DNA from: Balneolaceae bacterium
Lineage (GTDB): Bacteria > Bacteroidota > Rhodothermia > Balneolales > Balneolaceae
Length of the DNA stretch: 64,000 nt
Assembly: GCA_006969905.1 (NCBI GenBank)
Contig: CP030887.1
Span: 2,840,730-2,904,729, forward strand
Direction of reading: 5' to 3'
The notes beneath the pieces are model-generated. The model ran no database searches. It was not told where the DNA came from and saw only the letters and a list, made by a program, of their open reading frames with translations. This document shows, in pieces, positions 9,181 through 17,739 of this stretch (positions are counted from its first letter, which is position 1; each line of letters starts with the position of its first letter). Both the position numbers and the translations under genes were made by a program.

Positions 9181-9236
9181 CTATTTATTAGCGAAGGCCA
9201 CCACCAAATATTAGATTGGATATCTGCGTTTTTCAT
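9162..9236 (-). CDS. trpL: trp operon leader peptide with Trp-Trp-Trp
   Basis: A 24-codon frame with an ATG start and TAA stop, too short for usual gene finding. It begins MKNADIQSNI, continues with three consecutive UGG codons (residues 11-13, bases 9206-9198) and then PSLIN, and ends SSGYFA. Three Trp codons in a row in a short frame directly before a terminator/antiterminator pair and trpE is the signature of ribosome-mediated attenuation. The peptide is presumed to have no function other than sensing charged tRNA-Trp. No clear Shine-Dalgarno sequence precedes it, as is common in Bacteroidota. Confidence 0.9.
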   Translation of the reverse strand: MKNADIQSNIWWWPSLINSSGYFA

Positions 9237-9243
9237 GACGGAA

Positions 9244-9274
9244 TGAATATAGCGGGCACTATTTTTAATAGCAA
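9244..9274 (-). promoter_or_regulatory. Possible trp operon promoter
   Basis: On the minus strand, TTG (9274-9272) and TATATTCA (9251-9244) are separated by 20 bases and resemble the Bacteroidota -33 TTTG and -7 TAnnTTTG elements (six of eight matches at -7). The start site would fall only a few bases before the leader ATG, giving a very short 5' end. This is pattern matching only. Confidence 0.35.
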
Positions 9275-9306
9275 CGCAATGGTTAAAATAAACCGTGTTT
9301 TTTCGC

Positions 9307-9337
9307 TTGAAATACAATTAAGGTTTAGCTAGTTTTC
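9307..9337 (+). promoter_or_regulatory. Possible promoter of the propeller/PorV/glycan unit
   Basis: TTG (9307-9309) and TAGTTTTC (9330-9337) with a 20-base spacer match the Bacteroidota promoter pattern at seven of eight -7 positions. It faces away from the trp leader and would give a 5' untranslated region of about 60 bases before 9404. The rest of the 9237-9403 intergenic stretch shows nothing else I can identify. Confidence 0.4.
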
Positions 9338-9403
9338 ATTTCATTAAAAACAACGCCTATTCTGCATCGTTACCATTTCCCGAATCTAAAGATCATCTAA
9401 GCG

Positions 9404-10222
9404 GTGCATTGTTTGTTGAATACTTTTTTTAAACCTCTCTTATTTATTACAGGCGTTTTGGCAATAGTTACAGGTTGCGATTCCACAATTAGTCCAAAAG
9501 ACTATAACGATATCTCTCCTTTTGTATCGAATCTTCAAATCAGTCCGGATTCGCTCCTTTTCTCTGCCTCAGATGGCCAAAAAGATACCACAGTAACTTT
9601 TGCATTGATGGTGGACGGGTTTGAGTTTGAGCCTGATTCAGCGCCTTATTATTACTTGTTTAAAGATGGTGCATTTAGTGCATTTCAAGAAGGAAAACTC
9701 AATCTATCTTCCAATAACGCTAATCTTTATGAAGCTGGTTTCAGCATAGAAACCCAAACTTTTGATTTTGAGGAATACTCAGTTCTTGTTACACCTGGGC
9801 AATCAACAGGCAGTAATTATGTACAAGCCAAAATTGTACAGCTCGGAGTTGCAGTTAATGCACCGGAGATTCTGGAAGTAAATAATCCTGAATCTGTAGT
9901 AATCCCTTCATCCGGTAACAGTACCACTGTGCGATTTACGGCAAAAGTAACCGATATTGATGGGCAAGATAATATTGAAAGTGTGTTCCTCAATTTCAGG
10001 AATCCTGATGGTTCACTTCTTAGTGCCAATCCGTTTGTAATGCTGGATGATGGAGGAGCAGAAAGTGGGGATTTAAGTCCTGCTGATTCAATTTTTACAG
10101 ATACCTTTATTATTGATTCATCCAATACTCCCAATAACCGGACAGCAATTTATTGGGCAATAGACAAAGCAGGCCTTAGCAGCGATACTTTGGAAACCCC
10201 ATTTAATATTGTGGAGAATTGA
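9404..10222 (+). CDS. Lipoprotein with Ig-like/beta-sandwich C-terminal domain
   Basis: A 272-residue protein with a hydrophobic N terminus and lipobox VTGC (Cys25), so predicted to be lipid-anchored at the cell envelope. The middle is a beta-rich region. The C-terminal half (from about residue 150) has an acidic loop DDGGAESGDLSPADSIFTDTF, of the kind seen in extracellular Ig-like or cadherin-like modules, where such loops often bind Ca2+. I do not recognise a specific family. The start used is GTG; TTG codons shortly after are alternatives. It is the first gene of a run of nine closely spaced genes, ending one base before the next start. Confidence 0.7.
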   Translation: MHCLLNTFFKPLLFITGVLAIVTGCDSTISPKDYNDISPFVSNLQISPDSLLFSASDGQKDTTVTFALMVDGFEFEPDSAPYYYLFKDGAFSAFQEGKLNLSSNNANLYEAGFSIETQTFDFEEYSVLVTPGQSTGSNYVQAKIVQLGVAVNAPEILEVNNPESVVIPSSGNSTTVRFTAKVTDIDGQDNIESVFLNFRNPDGSLLSANPFVMLDDGGAESGDLSPADSIFTDTFIIDSSNTPNNRTAIYWAIDKAGLSSDTLETPFNIVEN

Positions 10223-10223
10223 T

Positions 10224-11818
10224 ATGAGAAACATGCTTCTTCTACTTTCAATTCTCGTTTTTGTAATGGACTTATCCCATGCTCAAAGTGTCTATTCAGT
10301 CAATTCAGCGTTCAACAGCATTCGTCAAAATGGAGTTTCTTCCATCGAAGCAGGTGGTGATACTGTCTGGATAAGCCCTTCTCTAAACTTTAATGTAGCC
10401 AACAGTGCAGATTGGTTACTCCCAACAGGGATAGACAGCATTTTGAGTTCGGATGGCCGGGTATTTTCTTTATCCATTGATGGCCCCAGAATTGGCGTAG
10501 GCCTTGGCTACTCTCCTGTTGTAAATGATGAGTCTGTACCCTCAGCATTCGGATATTACTTTTCTGAAGATCATGGAATAACCTGGGCATTCTCTGATTT
10601 TCCCCTTGATGCCCCCCCCCGGACAATTGTAATGATGATTTGCCCTATGATGGTTCGTGTGATATTGCATTTACTTATGGAGACAGCACTTATTTCCGGA
10701 CCAGGATAACCGTACCCCAGCAATCCCCCCCTTACTCAATTGCTGTTAAAAACAATGCCGTTTTTTCAGCTAACTGGGCTTCAGGATTGTTACGAAGTAT
10801 GGATTTAGGACAAACATGGGAAAGAATCATCTTACCTCCTGCTACAGCTCAATCTATGACACCGGATAATAGCTACAGCTGGTCATCCAGTTTCCAGGGT
10901 ACCACGGTTGCCCGTTATGACCCAAGAAGTGACTTAAACTTACTGGGATTCGCCACTTATATAGACACAAATAATCAGGTTTGGTATGGCAGTGCAAGCG
11001 GGATAAACATTTCTACTGATGCTATGAAGACTTCAACCGATAGCATAAGTTGGAGGCATATTACCTTCAATGGCCAAGCTAATGGACTATCAGGGAACTG
11101 GGTGATTGATATTAACCAGGAGCCAGTTACCGGCAAAATCTGGATGACGAATTGGGTGATAGATTCCCAGGATGGCGAGCAATTCGGAATTGTATCAACC
11201 GAAGACGATGGACAGACTTTTGAGCAACATCTTATAGGTGAAAAAATAAATGATATTGGTTTTAAAGATGGTACAATTTTCGCAGCAGGAGAAAACGGGC
11301 TTTTTATTTCCAGGGATAATGGCAAGACCTGGACAAAGTCCCCGACTATAAGAAGCGCGAATACCTTTATAAAAGAATCAGCTGAGTTTTTTGCTGTTGC
11401 ATCCACCTCTGACAGAGTTTGGATTGGCACATCAGACGGTATTGCTTCATCAGATGATTTGGGAAGAACCTGGGAAATTACCAGGGTAAACTTTCCTTTA
11501 TCGGGAGGTAATGTATTTGATCCCGAAGCACGATCAGCAGAAACCTTCGCGTATCCAAATCCATTCTCCCCTTCACTACACGAACTGATTCGCATTAAAT
11601 TCGAAGTAAAACAAGAAGGTTCAGTCAGTATCAGGATTTTTGATTTTGGAATGAATCTGGTAAGAGAAATTGTGAATGATTCTTTCACTATAGGAGAATA
11701 TGAAGCTGTGTGGGATGGCATTGATGCCAAAGGCCGGCAGGTAGCTAACGCCCCATATATTTACATTGTTGAAATGGCTGATGAAACTGTAAATGGTAAA
11801 ATTCTGGTGGTTGAATAA
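10224..11818 (+). pseudogene. Secreted Asp-box beta-propeller with FlgD-like C-terminal domain, frameshifted at a C9 tract
   Basis: Two overlapping frames encode one protein. The first (10224-10709) has a signal peptide (MRNMLLLLSI to SHAQS) and the first Asp-box, SEDHGITWAF. After GAT GCC CCC CCC the reading must move back one base to reach PDNCNDDLPYDGSC and the second frame (to 11818). That frame holds SMDLGQTW, STEDDGQTF, SRDNGKTW and SDDLGRTW, which are sialidase/sortilin-type propeller blades. The C terminus has YPNPFSP followed by a FlgD-Ig-like sandwich (EYEAVWDGIDAKGRQV), as found on type IX secretion cargo. With ten instead of nine C residues (10612-10620) the gene would read through as about 531 residues. 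This may be slippage, phase variation, true inactivation or a sequencing error. Confidence 0.8.
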
Positions 11819-12852
11819 TGAATACCCGGTTACTGTTTATCATTACTACAATGCTTTTTATAAGTACTACAGGTATTAACGCCCAGAACGGGGGGTTTGC
11901 AGGTGCTTCTACCCGGTTGGGTTTAAACCCAAAAACAATGGCTATGAGCAATGCCATGACTGCTACTACCTCTCAGGGTGTATATGGTTATTACAATCCG
12001 GCTTTAGCAGCTCTTTATTCTGATAATTCCCAACTTGATATCAGTATAGCTTCCCTGAAATACGACCGGGTCTACCAAACGTTGGGAGGATCATTCAGAA
12101 TACCTCCTAATGCAGGGCTAAGTGTGAGTTTAATACGAACCGGTGTAAATGATATTGATGGACGCAGCTTAAGCGGTTACCCAACTGAGCAATTCAATAC
12201 GGCAGAGTACCAATTGTTAGCAGCTTTTGGCATTAAACTATCTGAAAAGTTTAATGCCGGCCTTGGTTTTAAAGTAAACTATGCTGATCTAAATGATGAT
12301 CTGCCCACTTCATTAAGTGTCGGGATAGACATTGGTTTTCTTTATAAAATCACCCCCAACCTGAATGCAGGATTTGCTGTACAGGATATTTTCTCTGAAT
12401 ACAGCTGGGAATCTTCAGAATTGTATGGAACTGATCAGGCACGCAGGGTTATTAATAAATTCCCAACCCGTATAAAATGGGGGCTTTCCTATCATAACCC
12501 AACATTTACCACTTCCATTGATTATGAAATACAAGCTTATACCTCCGATATCAGAGAAACAGAAAGCTTTGTTGAAAGTGGTAAGGTTACAATTATTGAG
12601 TCTATATCCACCCTTAATACAAGTTCGCAACAAATAAGGCTGGGCGGAGCATGGAATGCACACGAACGATTTACTTTACGGGCAGGGTATCAAATACCCG
12701 ATTTTTCTGATTCAAAAAGTTGGGGAGCAAGCACCGGATTTTCTGTTTACCTTCCGTTCGATAAATATTCGCCTTCGATTGATTATGCTTTTGTAATAGA
12801 ACCTAATCAAATATCAAATATGCACGTTTTTTCACTTAGCTTGAAACTATGA
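11818..12852 (+). CDS. PorV/PorQ-family outer-membrane beta-barrel protein 1
   Basis: A 344-residue protein with signal peptide (ending near INAQ). The N-terminal motif GGFAGASTRLGLNPKTMAMSNA, followed by YGYYNPALAAL, is typical of PorV/PorQ-type barrels. Alternating hydrophobic strands and a terminal aromatic/hydrophobic strand (HVFSLSLKL) support an outer-membrane barrel. In type IX systems PorV shuttles cargo from the translocon to the attachment complex; whether this paralogue does so is inferred from its position directly after the propeller gene. Its ATG overlaps the preceding TAA by one base. Confidence 0.75.
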   Translation: MNTRLLFIITTMLFISTTGINAQNGGFAGASTRLGLNPKTMAMSNAMTATTSQGVYGYYNPALAALYSDNSQLDISIASLKYDRVYQTLGGSFRIPPNAGLSVSLIRTGVNDIDGRSLSGYPTEQFNTAEYQLLAAFGIKLSEKFNAGLGFKVNYADLNDDLPTSLSVGIDIGFLYKITPNLNAGFAVQDIFSEYSWESSELYGTDQARRVINKFPTRIKWGLSYHNPTFTTSIDYEIQAYTSDIRETESFVESGKVTIIESISTLNTSSQQIRLGGAWNAHERFTLRAGYQIPDFSDSKSWGASTGFSVYLPFDKYSPSIDYAFVIEPNQISNMHVFSLSLKL

Positions 12853-13787
12853 GAGGCTTATTATTCATACTCTTTTTTATTCCCGGTTCTGCTTTAATAA
12901 ATGCACAGTCACCCGGCTTTGCAATCCTCAACACCGAACCCGCTCCTACCAACCTTTCACAGGGAGGTACATCTACAGCCATGCCAGTGGGTTCGCCCAA
13001 TATTTATACAAATCCTGCATTGTTAAGCCTTGCTGGCTCCAGCACTATAGATATTTCTTATGCAGATTGGGCATTTGATGCAAACTATTTATTTGGTGGA
13101 ATCAATTTTATTAAGGGAAAGCGGGCAGCAGCCTTTGGGGTTTATAGTTCGGTAGAGAATGGTTTTCCCCAAAGAGATGGCCCCGGAGATCCTAATGGAA
13201 CATTTTCAGTTACCCATTTATCAGTTAGTGCTGCTCTTGCTTATAACCTTGGTTTTGTTTCTGCAGGTATTTCAGGACAATATTTATATCAAGAAATTTT
13301 TACCAACAGGGCAAATGGTTATGCCTTTAACTTTGGATTTTCAAGGGATTTCTTCGATGGACGTATTAAAACCGGAGCTTCCTTATTGAATATCGGTGAT
13401 ATGAATGAACTGGAATTAGAACCTACTCAACTGCCGGAAACTTTTAGAGCAGGGCTTAGTTTGGATGTTATAGAATTTGTGCACTCTAAGGCAAAAAAAT
13501 TACCCATACTTGTTACTCTTAGTGGGGATTTTGTAATGCCATTACAATCAGAGTCCGAACTGGAAGAGTTTTTTTACGAAGATGAAAACTTCGTAGCCAC
13601 AGGATTAATGCTAACCGTAGCTGATGTTATCGAATTAAACGGAGGTTTTAGAACCGGAGATACCGAGCGCCCTCTTTCTTTCGGAATTGGAATAATTACA
13701 GATTACTTAAAATTTAATTATGCCCTTATTCCTTTTAATACAGGTTTCGGTACTGCACATTCCATAGGGATACAATACAAATTCTAG
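12849..13787 (+). CDS. PorV/PorQ-family outer-membrane beta-barrel protein 2
   Basis: A 312-residue relative of the preceding gene: signal peptide ending INAQ, then an 'S-Q-G-G-T-S-T-A' segment and NIYTNPALLSL, the same N-terminal FadL-like barrel motif. It ends in GIQYKF, with a C-terminal phenylalanine typical of outer-membrane barrels. It overlaps the previous gene by 4 bases (ATGA). Two consecutive PorV/PorQ-like genes next to a secreted propeller suggest a dedicated export or anchoring pair, but no biochemical role is shown by the sequence. Confidence 0.7.
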   Translation: MRGLLFILFFIPGSALINAQSPGFAILNTEPAPTNLSQGGTSTAMPVGSPNIYTNPALLSLAGSSTIDISYADWAFDANYLFGGINFIKGKRAAAFGVYSSVENGFPQRDGPGDPNGTFSVTHLSVSAALAYNLGFVSAGISGQYLYQEIFTNRANGYAFNFGFSRDFFDGRIKTGASLLNIGDMNELELEPTQLPETFRAGLSLDVIEFVHSKAKKLPILVTLSGDFVMPLQSESELEEFFYEDENFVATGLMLTVADVIELNGGFRTGDTERPLSFGIGIITDYLKFNYALIPFNTGFGTAHSIGIQYKF

Positions 13788-13797
13788 GATAAACGGT

Positions 13798-14820
13798 ATG
13801 GAGATAAAATCGCCTGGCGATTTATATAAAGCTATCGGCTTTACTAAAGCTGCTGTATATGTAGCACCTCTAATACCTTCCCAACATACCAATACCAGCT
13901 ATCTCTACAATTTATATAAGCCTTTGTATGGTGATGTCCATTTTAGAATAAAATCCGTTTCTGTTTTTAGTCACTTTAAGCCGGTTTTCCATACGCTGTT
14001 CAATAAAAAAGTACTTTTTCATTATCACTGGTTAGAATTCCAGGATGTAAAAGCATTAGCAGGAATGCCGTACAAACTGCTGTGTATTTATCTTTTTACT
14101 TTGTTTGGAGGAACATTAATCTGGACAGTACATAATGAACGACCCCATGACCGAAAACTACTGGCACTTCATCTCAGGCTTCATAAGTGGATGGTAAAAA
14201 AAGCTACCGCTGTTCACGTGCATTGCAAAACAGCAAAAACTTTTGCCGAACAAAAATTAGAAGTGCCGGGAAAAAAGATTTTCATCCTTAATCACCCATC
14301 CTTCTCAGTTAATCATATCTCTAAAAATGAGGCTCTGCATGGATTACAAAATGAATACAGCATTACGCCCACTGCCGATAAGCCAATATGGCTTATATTT
14401 GGCCAGATAAGCCCCTATAAAGAAATCGAAGAATTAATTATCTCCACACAAAAACTTGGTATAGAACCTCAGCTTATTATCGCTGGGCCTGTAAAAAAAG
14501 GAAACTCAGAATTAGGTGAGCGCCTAAAGAAACTGGCAGAGTTTAACTCGTCAACCTATCTGGCTGATACTTTTATCCCCGATGAGCATGTGCCTTACTT
14601 TTTTTGCTGTGCAGATTTATGCCTTTTCAACTATCGTGAAATACTTAGTTCAGGGGTAGTTCAATTGGCTCTCGATTATAAAACACCAATCTTAGCTCCT
14701 AAAAAAGGATGTATTTCAGAGCTTGATGGTTACAAAAATGTCTTTCTTTTTGAAAATGATTCCCAACGAGATGACTGGATGATCTCCAAATACAAGGAGG
14801 TTGTAAATGGGAAGGTTTAA
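13798..14820 (+). CDS. Glycosyltransferase (GT-B fold, family 4-like)
   Basis: A 340-residue cytosolic enzyme without signal peptide. The N-terminal half has VLFHYHWLEF and TLIWTVHNERPHDR, typical of the acceptor-side domain of some GT4-like enzymes. The C-terminal half has the donor domain: WLIFGQISPYKEIEELI, PQLIIAGPVKKG, and SSGVVQLALDYKTPILAP, which corresponds to the nucleotide-sugar-binding E-x7-E region but is less canonical. The sugar and acceptor cannot be read from the sequence. It begins 10 bases after the second barrel gene and overlaps the flippase gene by 14 bases. Confidence 0.75.
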   Translation: MEIKSPGDLYKAIGFTKAAVYVAPLIPSQHTNTSYLYNLYKPLYGDVHFRIKSVSVFSHFKPVFHTLFNKKVLFHYHWLEFQDVKALAGMPYKLLCIYLFTLFGGTLIWTVHNERPHDRKLLALHLRLHKWMVKKATAVHVHCKTAKTFAEQKLEVPGKKIFILNHPSFSVNHISKNEALHGLQNEYSITPTADKPIWLIFGQISPYKEIEELIISTQKLGIEPQLIIAGPVKKGNSELGERLKKLAEFNSSTYLADTFIPDEHVPYFFCCADLCLFNYREILSSGVVQLALDYKTPILAPKKGCISELDGYKNVFLFENDSQRDDWMISKYKEVVNGKV

Positions 14821-16210
14821 AGAAAAAGCATTTTGGATCGCCTTTGGTGATTTTGTAGGGCGGGGAATTGGTTTCTTCACTTCTATTTATCTAGCCAGGA
14901 TCCTGGGTGTAGAATTTTTTGGGCTTATTACATTAGCTTTGTCAATATTAGGTTATGCTACTTGGATTTCAGACCTTGGGCTAATCAATATCGGGGTAAG
15001 GGAAATAGCTAAAGATCCTGAAAAGAGGCTTTTTCGGGCAAAGGAAATCTTTAACCTCAAAGTTGTTCTGGCTGCAATAGTACTTTTATCCGGTACTATT
15101 CTTGTAACTCAAATACCTATGGGGCCAACCCAGAAACAGGTAATTCTTGGCTTTCTATACTCCCTGGTTCCCTACTCAATCCTCATTGATTGGTATTACA
15201 ATGGAAGACAGCGCTTTGGAAGTGTAGCAGCATCAAAAATTCTCAGTGCTTTCACTTACTTTATATTGGTATTCTTTTTGGTTAAAAGTCAAAATGATAT
15301 AACGGTTGTTCCCATATTTTATACTATTGGTATAACTGTTTCTGTCGTTTTCCTTGCAACTATTTCGATTTTTGAAAAACCTTTTCCCCTGCCTTCCCGT
15401 GGTTTGCAAATCTACTCTGAGCTACTCAAATCAAGTTCTATTTTAGGGATTGGGTGGTTTTTTACCCAGGTTGTTTCATTACTTCCTGCCATACTCATCG
15501 CAGGGTTAATTGGCTTAAATGAAGCCGGTATATTTGGGGCTGCTTTCAGAATTATCATCATAGCCATGATGCTGGATCGGATTTTTGTAAACCTGCTTCT
15601 TCCGAACCTGGCTTCCCTCTGGATATCTAACCGAGAACTAGCCAAAAAAAGGATTCAAATCGTAATAAAAATCATCATAATTGGAGGCGGTCTGCTATCT
15701 CTTCTAATTTCCATTAATTCTGAAGGAATTGTTCACCTGCTCTATGGGAATGAGTTTTCTGAAAGCGCCGCAATACTTTCAATTCTTTCCATTTTCGTTT
15801 TCCTGACATTCCTGAACAGCCTGTTTTCGTTTGGGCTCATTGCCATTGATAAAGACCGGGAATACCTGTTAGCCACCTGTTTTGGAGGAACATTGGCAGC
15901 TATATTTGTTTTCATTTTTGCCGCCTTTGGAACACTTAAAGGAGTAACTACAGCCATTATAATCGGCGAACTGATTCTCACCTCTTTTTCTTATTTCTGG
16001 TTTAACAAATCTGTTCCCCTGTCATTCTTCAAAACCGCTTTTATAGTTTCTTTATCTGCTTTTTCAATCTGGATGATCGTGTACTTCTTCAATCTACCTG
16101 CTATTTGGTCGAGCTTAATAGCTGTTCTTGTAGTTTTTGGGGTTTCCCGCGCAACAAAATTATTAACGGTGGAAGAAATTGCGTGGTTAAAGGAGAAGAT
16201 CATTAAATGA
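14807..16210 (+). CDS. Wzx-type oligosaccharide flippase
   Basis: A 467-residue membrane protein with about 12-14 hydrophobic segments. The N-terminal pattern FKEKAFWIAFGDFVGRGIGFFTSIYLARILGVEFFG is characteristic of the polysaccharide biosynthesis (MATE/MOP superfamily) exporters that flip undecaprenyl-linked glycans across the inner membrane. It implies that the adjoining glycosyltransferases build a lipid-linked oligosaccharide. It overlaps genes on both sides (14 and 4 bases). Confidence 0.85.
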   Translation: MGRFKEKAFWIAFGDFVGRGIGFFTSIYLARILGVEFFGLITLALSILGYATWISDLGLINIGVREIAKDPEKRLFRAKEIFNLKVVLAAIVLLSGTILVTQIPMGPTQKQVILGFLYSLVPYSILIDWYYNGRQRFGSVAASKILSAFTYFILVFFLVKSQNDITVVPIFYTIGITVSVVFLATISIFEKPFPLPSRGLQIYSELLKSSSILGIGWFFTQVVSLLPAILIAGLIGLNEAGIFGAAFRIIIIAMMLDRIFVNLLLPNLASLWISNRELAKKRIQIVIKIIIIGGGLLSLLISINSEGIVHLLYGNEFSESAAILSILSIFVFLTFLNSLFSFGLIAIDKDREYLLATCFGGTLAAIFVFIFAAFGTLKGVTTAIIIGELILTSFSYFWFNKSVPLSFFKTAFIVSLSAFSIWMIVYFFNLPAIWSSLIAVLVVFGVSRATKLLTVEEIAWLKEKIIK

Positions 16211-17739
16211 AAAAGAGGCTTTGCATAGGAACTGTAAATGAAAGTCCGGCTCTTATTTCAATACTGGAATGTATTGGCATTGAGTTTGAAAAAGCAGACT
16301 TCACTCAAGATCTTATCACCTCGTATTCTGCTATCATTTTGGAAGATGGGATTCGGGCTGCTGCTGAATCAAAAAAAATGATCCATCAATATCTTATTGA
16401 TGGTGGTGCGGTTCTTGAGTTTGGCCTTCAGCCAGTATTTTCAAATACACAAAAACGAAACCGAAAATTTAAAAGGAGCCTTATAAACTCTTCTGGCGAT
16501 AGTATTTTTGAGAATATCCCCAGTCTTGATGTCTATTCTTTATGCTCTTTATCAGGTAAAGACTCCGGATTTTTTGAAGGCCTTATAACTTTTGAAAAAA
16601 AATCAGCTGGGTTCTTAGCATCAATCGGTATGTACCTTGATGCAACATGGAATAATGATCAGTTTACCAGAAAACGTTTTTTTGGTTTTGGCAAACCTCC
16701 TTTAGATGAAATAGTCTCTCAACCTGACAGGCATAGCCTGGTGGAAATAATCAAAAAATCTTTGAAGCATTTACATTATGAGCAAAACCTTCCTTTTGTT
16801 CGCAAGTGGACTTCTCCTTCTAAAAAACCCGTTTTTTGTTTCCGGATTGACTCTGACTATGGCACTAAAGAAAGCCTGGATGAAATACATGACATAGCAA
16901 CTGATTATGATCTTGCTTTAACCTGGTTTTTGCACGTTCAGGCACATGAAAACTGGCTGGATCACTTTGAAGAATATCAAAACCAGGAAATTGCCCTACA
17001 TGGATACGCACACAAACCATATAGAAAAGAATCTGAAATTATAGCAGATATCTCCAAAGGCAATCAACTATTAAGTAATGCCGGTTTTGAAGCGAAAGGT
17101 TTTTGTGCACCTTATGGCATATGGAATGTTTCTCTTGGAAAAGCCCTTCAATCTTTCTCCTTTAATTACACCTCAGAGTTCACCCTGGCTTACGAAGGTT
17201 GCCCGGTTTCAATTGGAGCTAACCCTATCCAGGTTCCGGTTCATCCCGTCTGTACCGGCAGTATGAGCCGTAAAGGCTATTCCACAAAAGATATGTCCAG
17301 CTATTTTGAGGCGGTGATAACAAATAAACTCTCTTTATTTGAACCTGTTTTGTTATATCACCACCCCCTGCAACCGGGATTGAAAGCAATTGAATACATC
17401 TTTAAAAGAGCAGTAGATGAGAAGTTTGAAAACTTAACATTCAATCAATTCGCCAATTTTTGGAGTAAGCGCAAGAACATAGCTTTTCAAGCAACTTTTA
17501 AGGAAGATATACTTGAGATAGAAAGCTCTGCTGATCACAACCAATTATTTGAAGTCAGTAATTCATTTGAAGGTTTTGATCTCATTGAAGCATCAGTTTT
17601 TAAAACCGGGAAGAATCATACTTTCAAATACCAAAAGCCTTCTCTACCTTCATTCGATGAAATAAAAGCATTAAAAAAGCGCTCTTTTCAACTTCTTAAA
17701 ACATCCATGCTAGACTGGTTAAACAGGAACAGATTGTGA
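16207..17739 (+). CDS. Polysaccharide-deacetylase-like protein with N-terminal extension
   Basis: A 510-residue protein. The core (about 215-400) has a NodB-like metal site: RIDSDYG carries the Asp-x-Asp pair and HGYAHK the H-x3-H pair; APYGIW and VPVHPVC are later conserved segments. This suggests metal-dependent de-N- or de-O-acetylation of a glycan. About 200 residues precede it and about 100 follow it; these are unfamiliar. The N-terminal segment looks like a GATase1-like or ThuA-like Rossmann piece, but this is weak. There is no signal peptide, so it may act on the lipid-linked precursor inside the cell. It overlaps both neighbours by 4 bases. Confidence 0.7.
   Translation: MKKRLCIGTVNESPALISILECIGIEFEKADFTQDLITSYSAIILEDGIRAAAESKKMIHQYLIDGGAVLEFGLQPVFSNTQKRNRKFKRSLINSSGDSIFENIPSLDVYSLCSLSGKDSGFFEGLITFEKKSAGFLASIGMYLDATWNNDQFTRKRFFGFGKPPLDEIVSQPDRHSLVEIIKKSLKHLHYEQNLPFVRKWTSPSKKPVFCFRIDSDYGTKESLDEIHDIATDYDLALTWFLHVQAHENWLDHFEEYQNQEIALHGYAHKPYRKESEIIADISKGNQLLSNAGFEAKGFCAPYGIWNVSLGKALQSFSFNYTSEFTLAYEGCPVSIGANPIQVPVHPVCTGSMSRKGYSTKDMSSYFEAVITNKLSLFEPVLLYHHPLQPGLKAIEYIFKRAVDEKFENLTFNQFANFWSKRKNIAFQATFKEDILEIESSADHNQLFEVSNSFEGFDLIEASVFKTGKNHTFKYQKPSLPSFDEIKALKKRSFQLLKTSMLDWLNRNRL

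Noticed and set aside
10975-11730. 251-residue open frame on the minus strand
   Set aside because: It is antisense to the Asp-box/FlgD-like coding frame, has no recognisable domain or signal, and its residue composition is that of a shadow frame.
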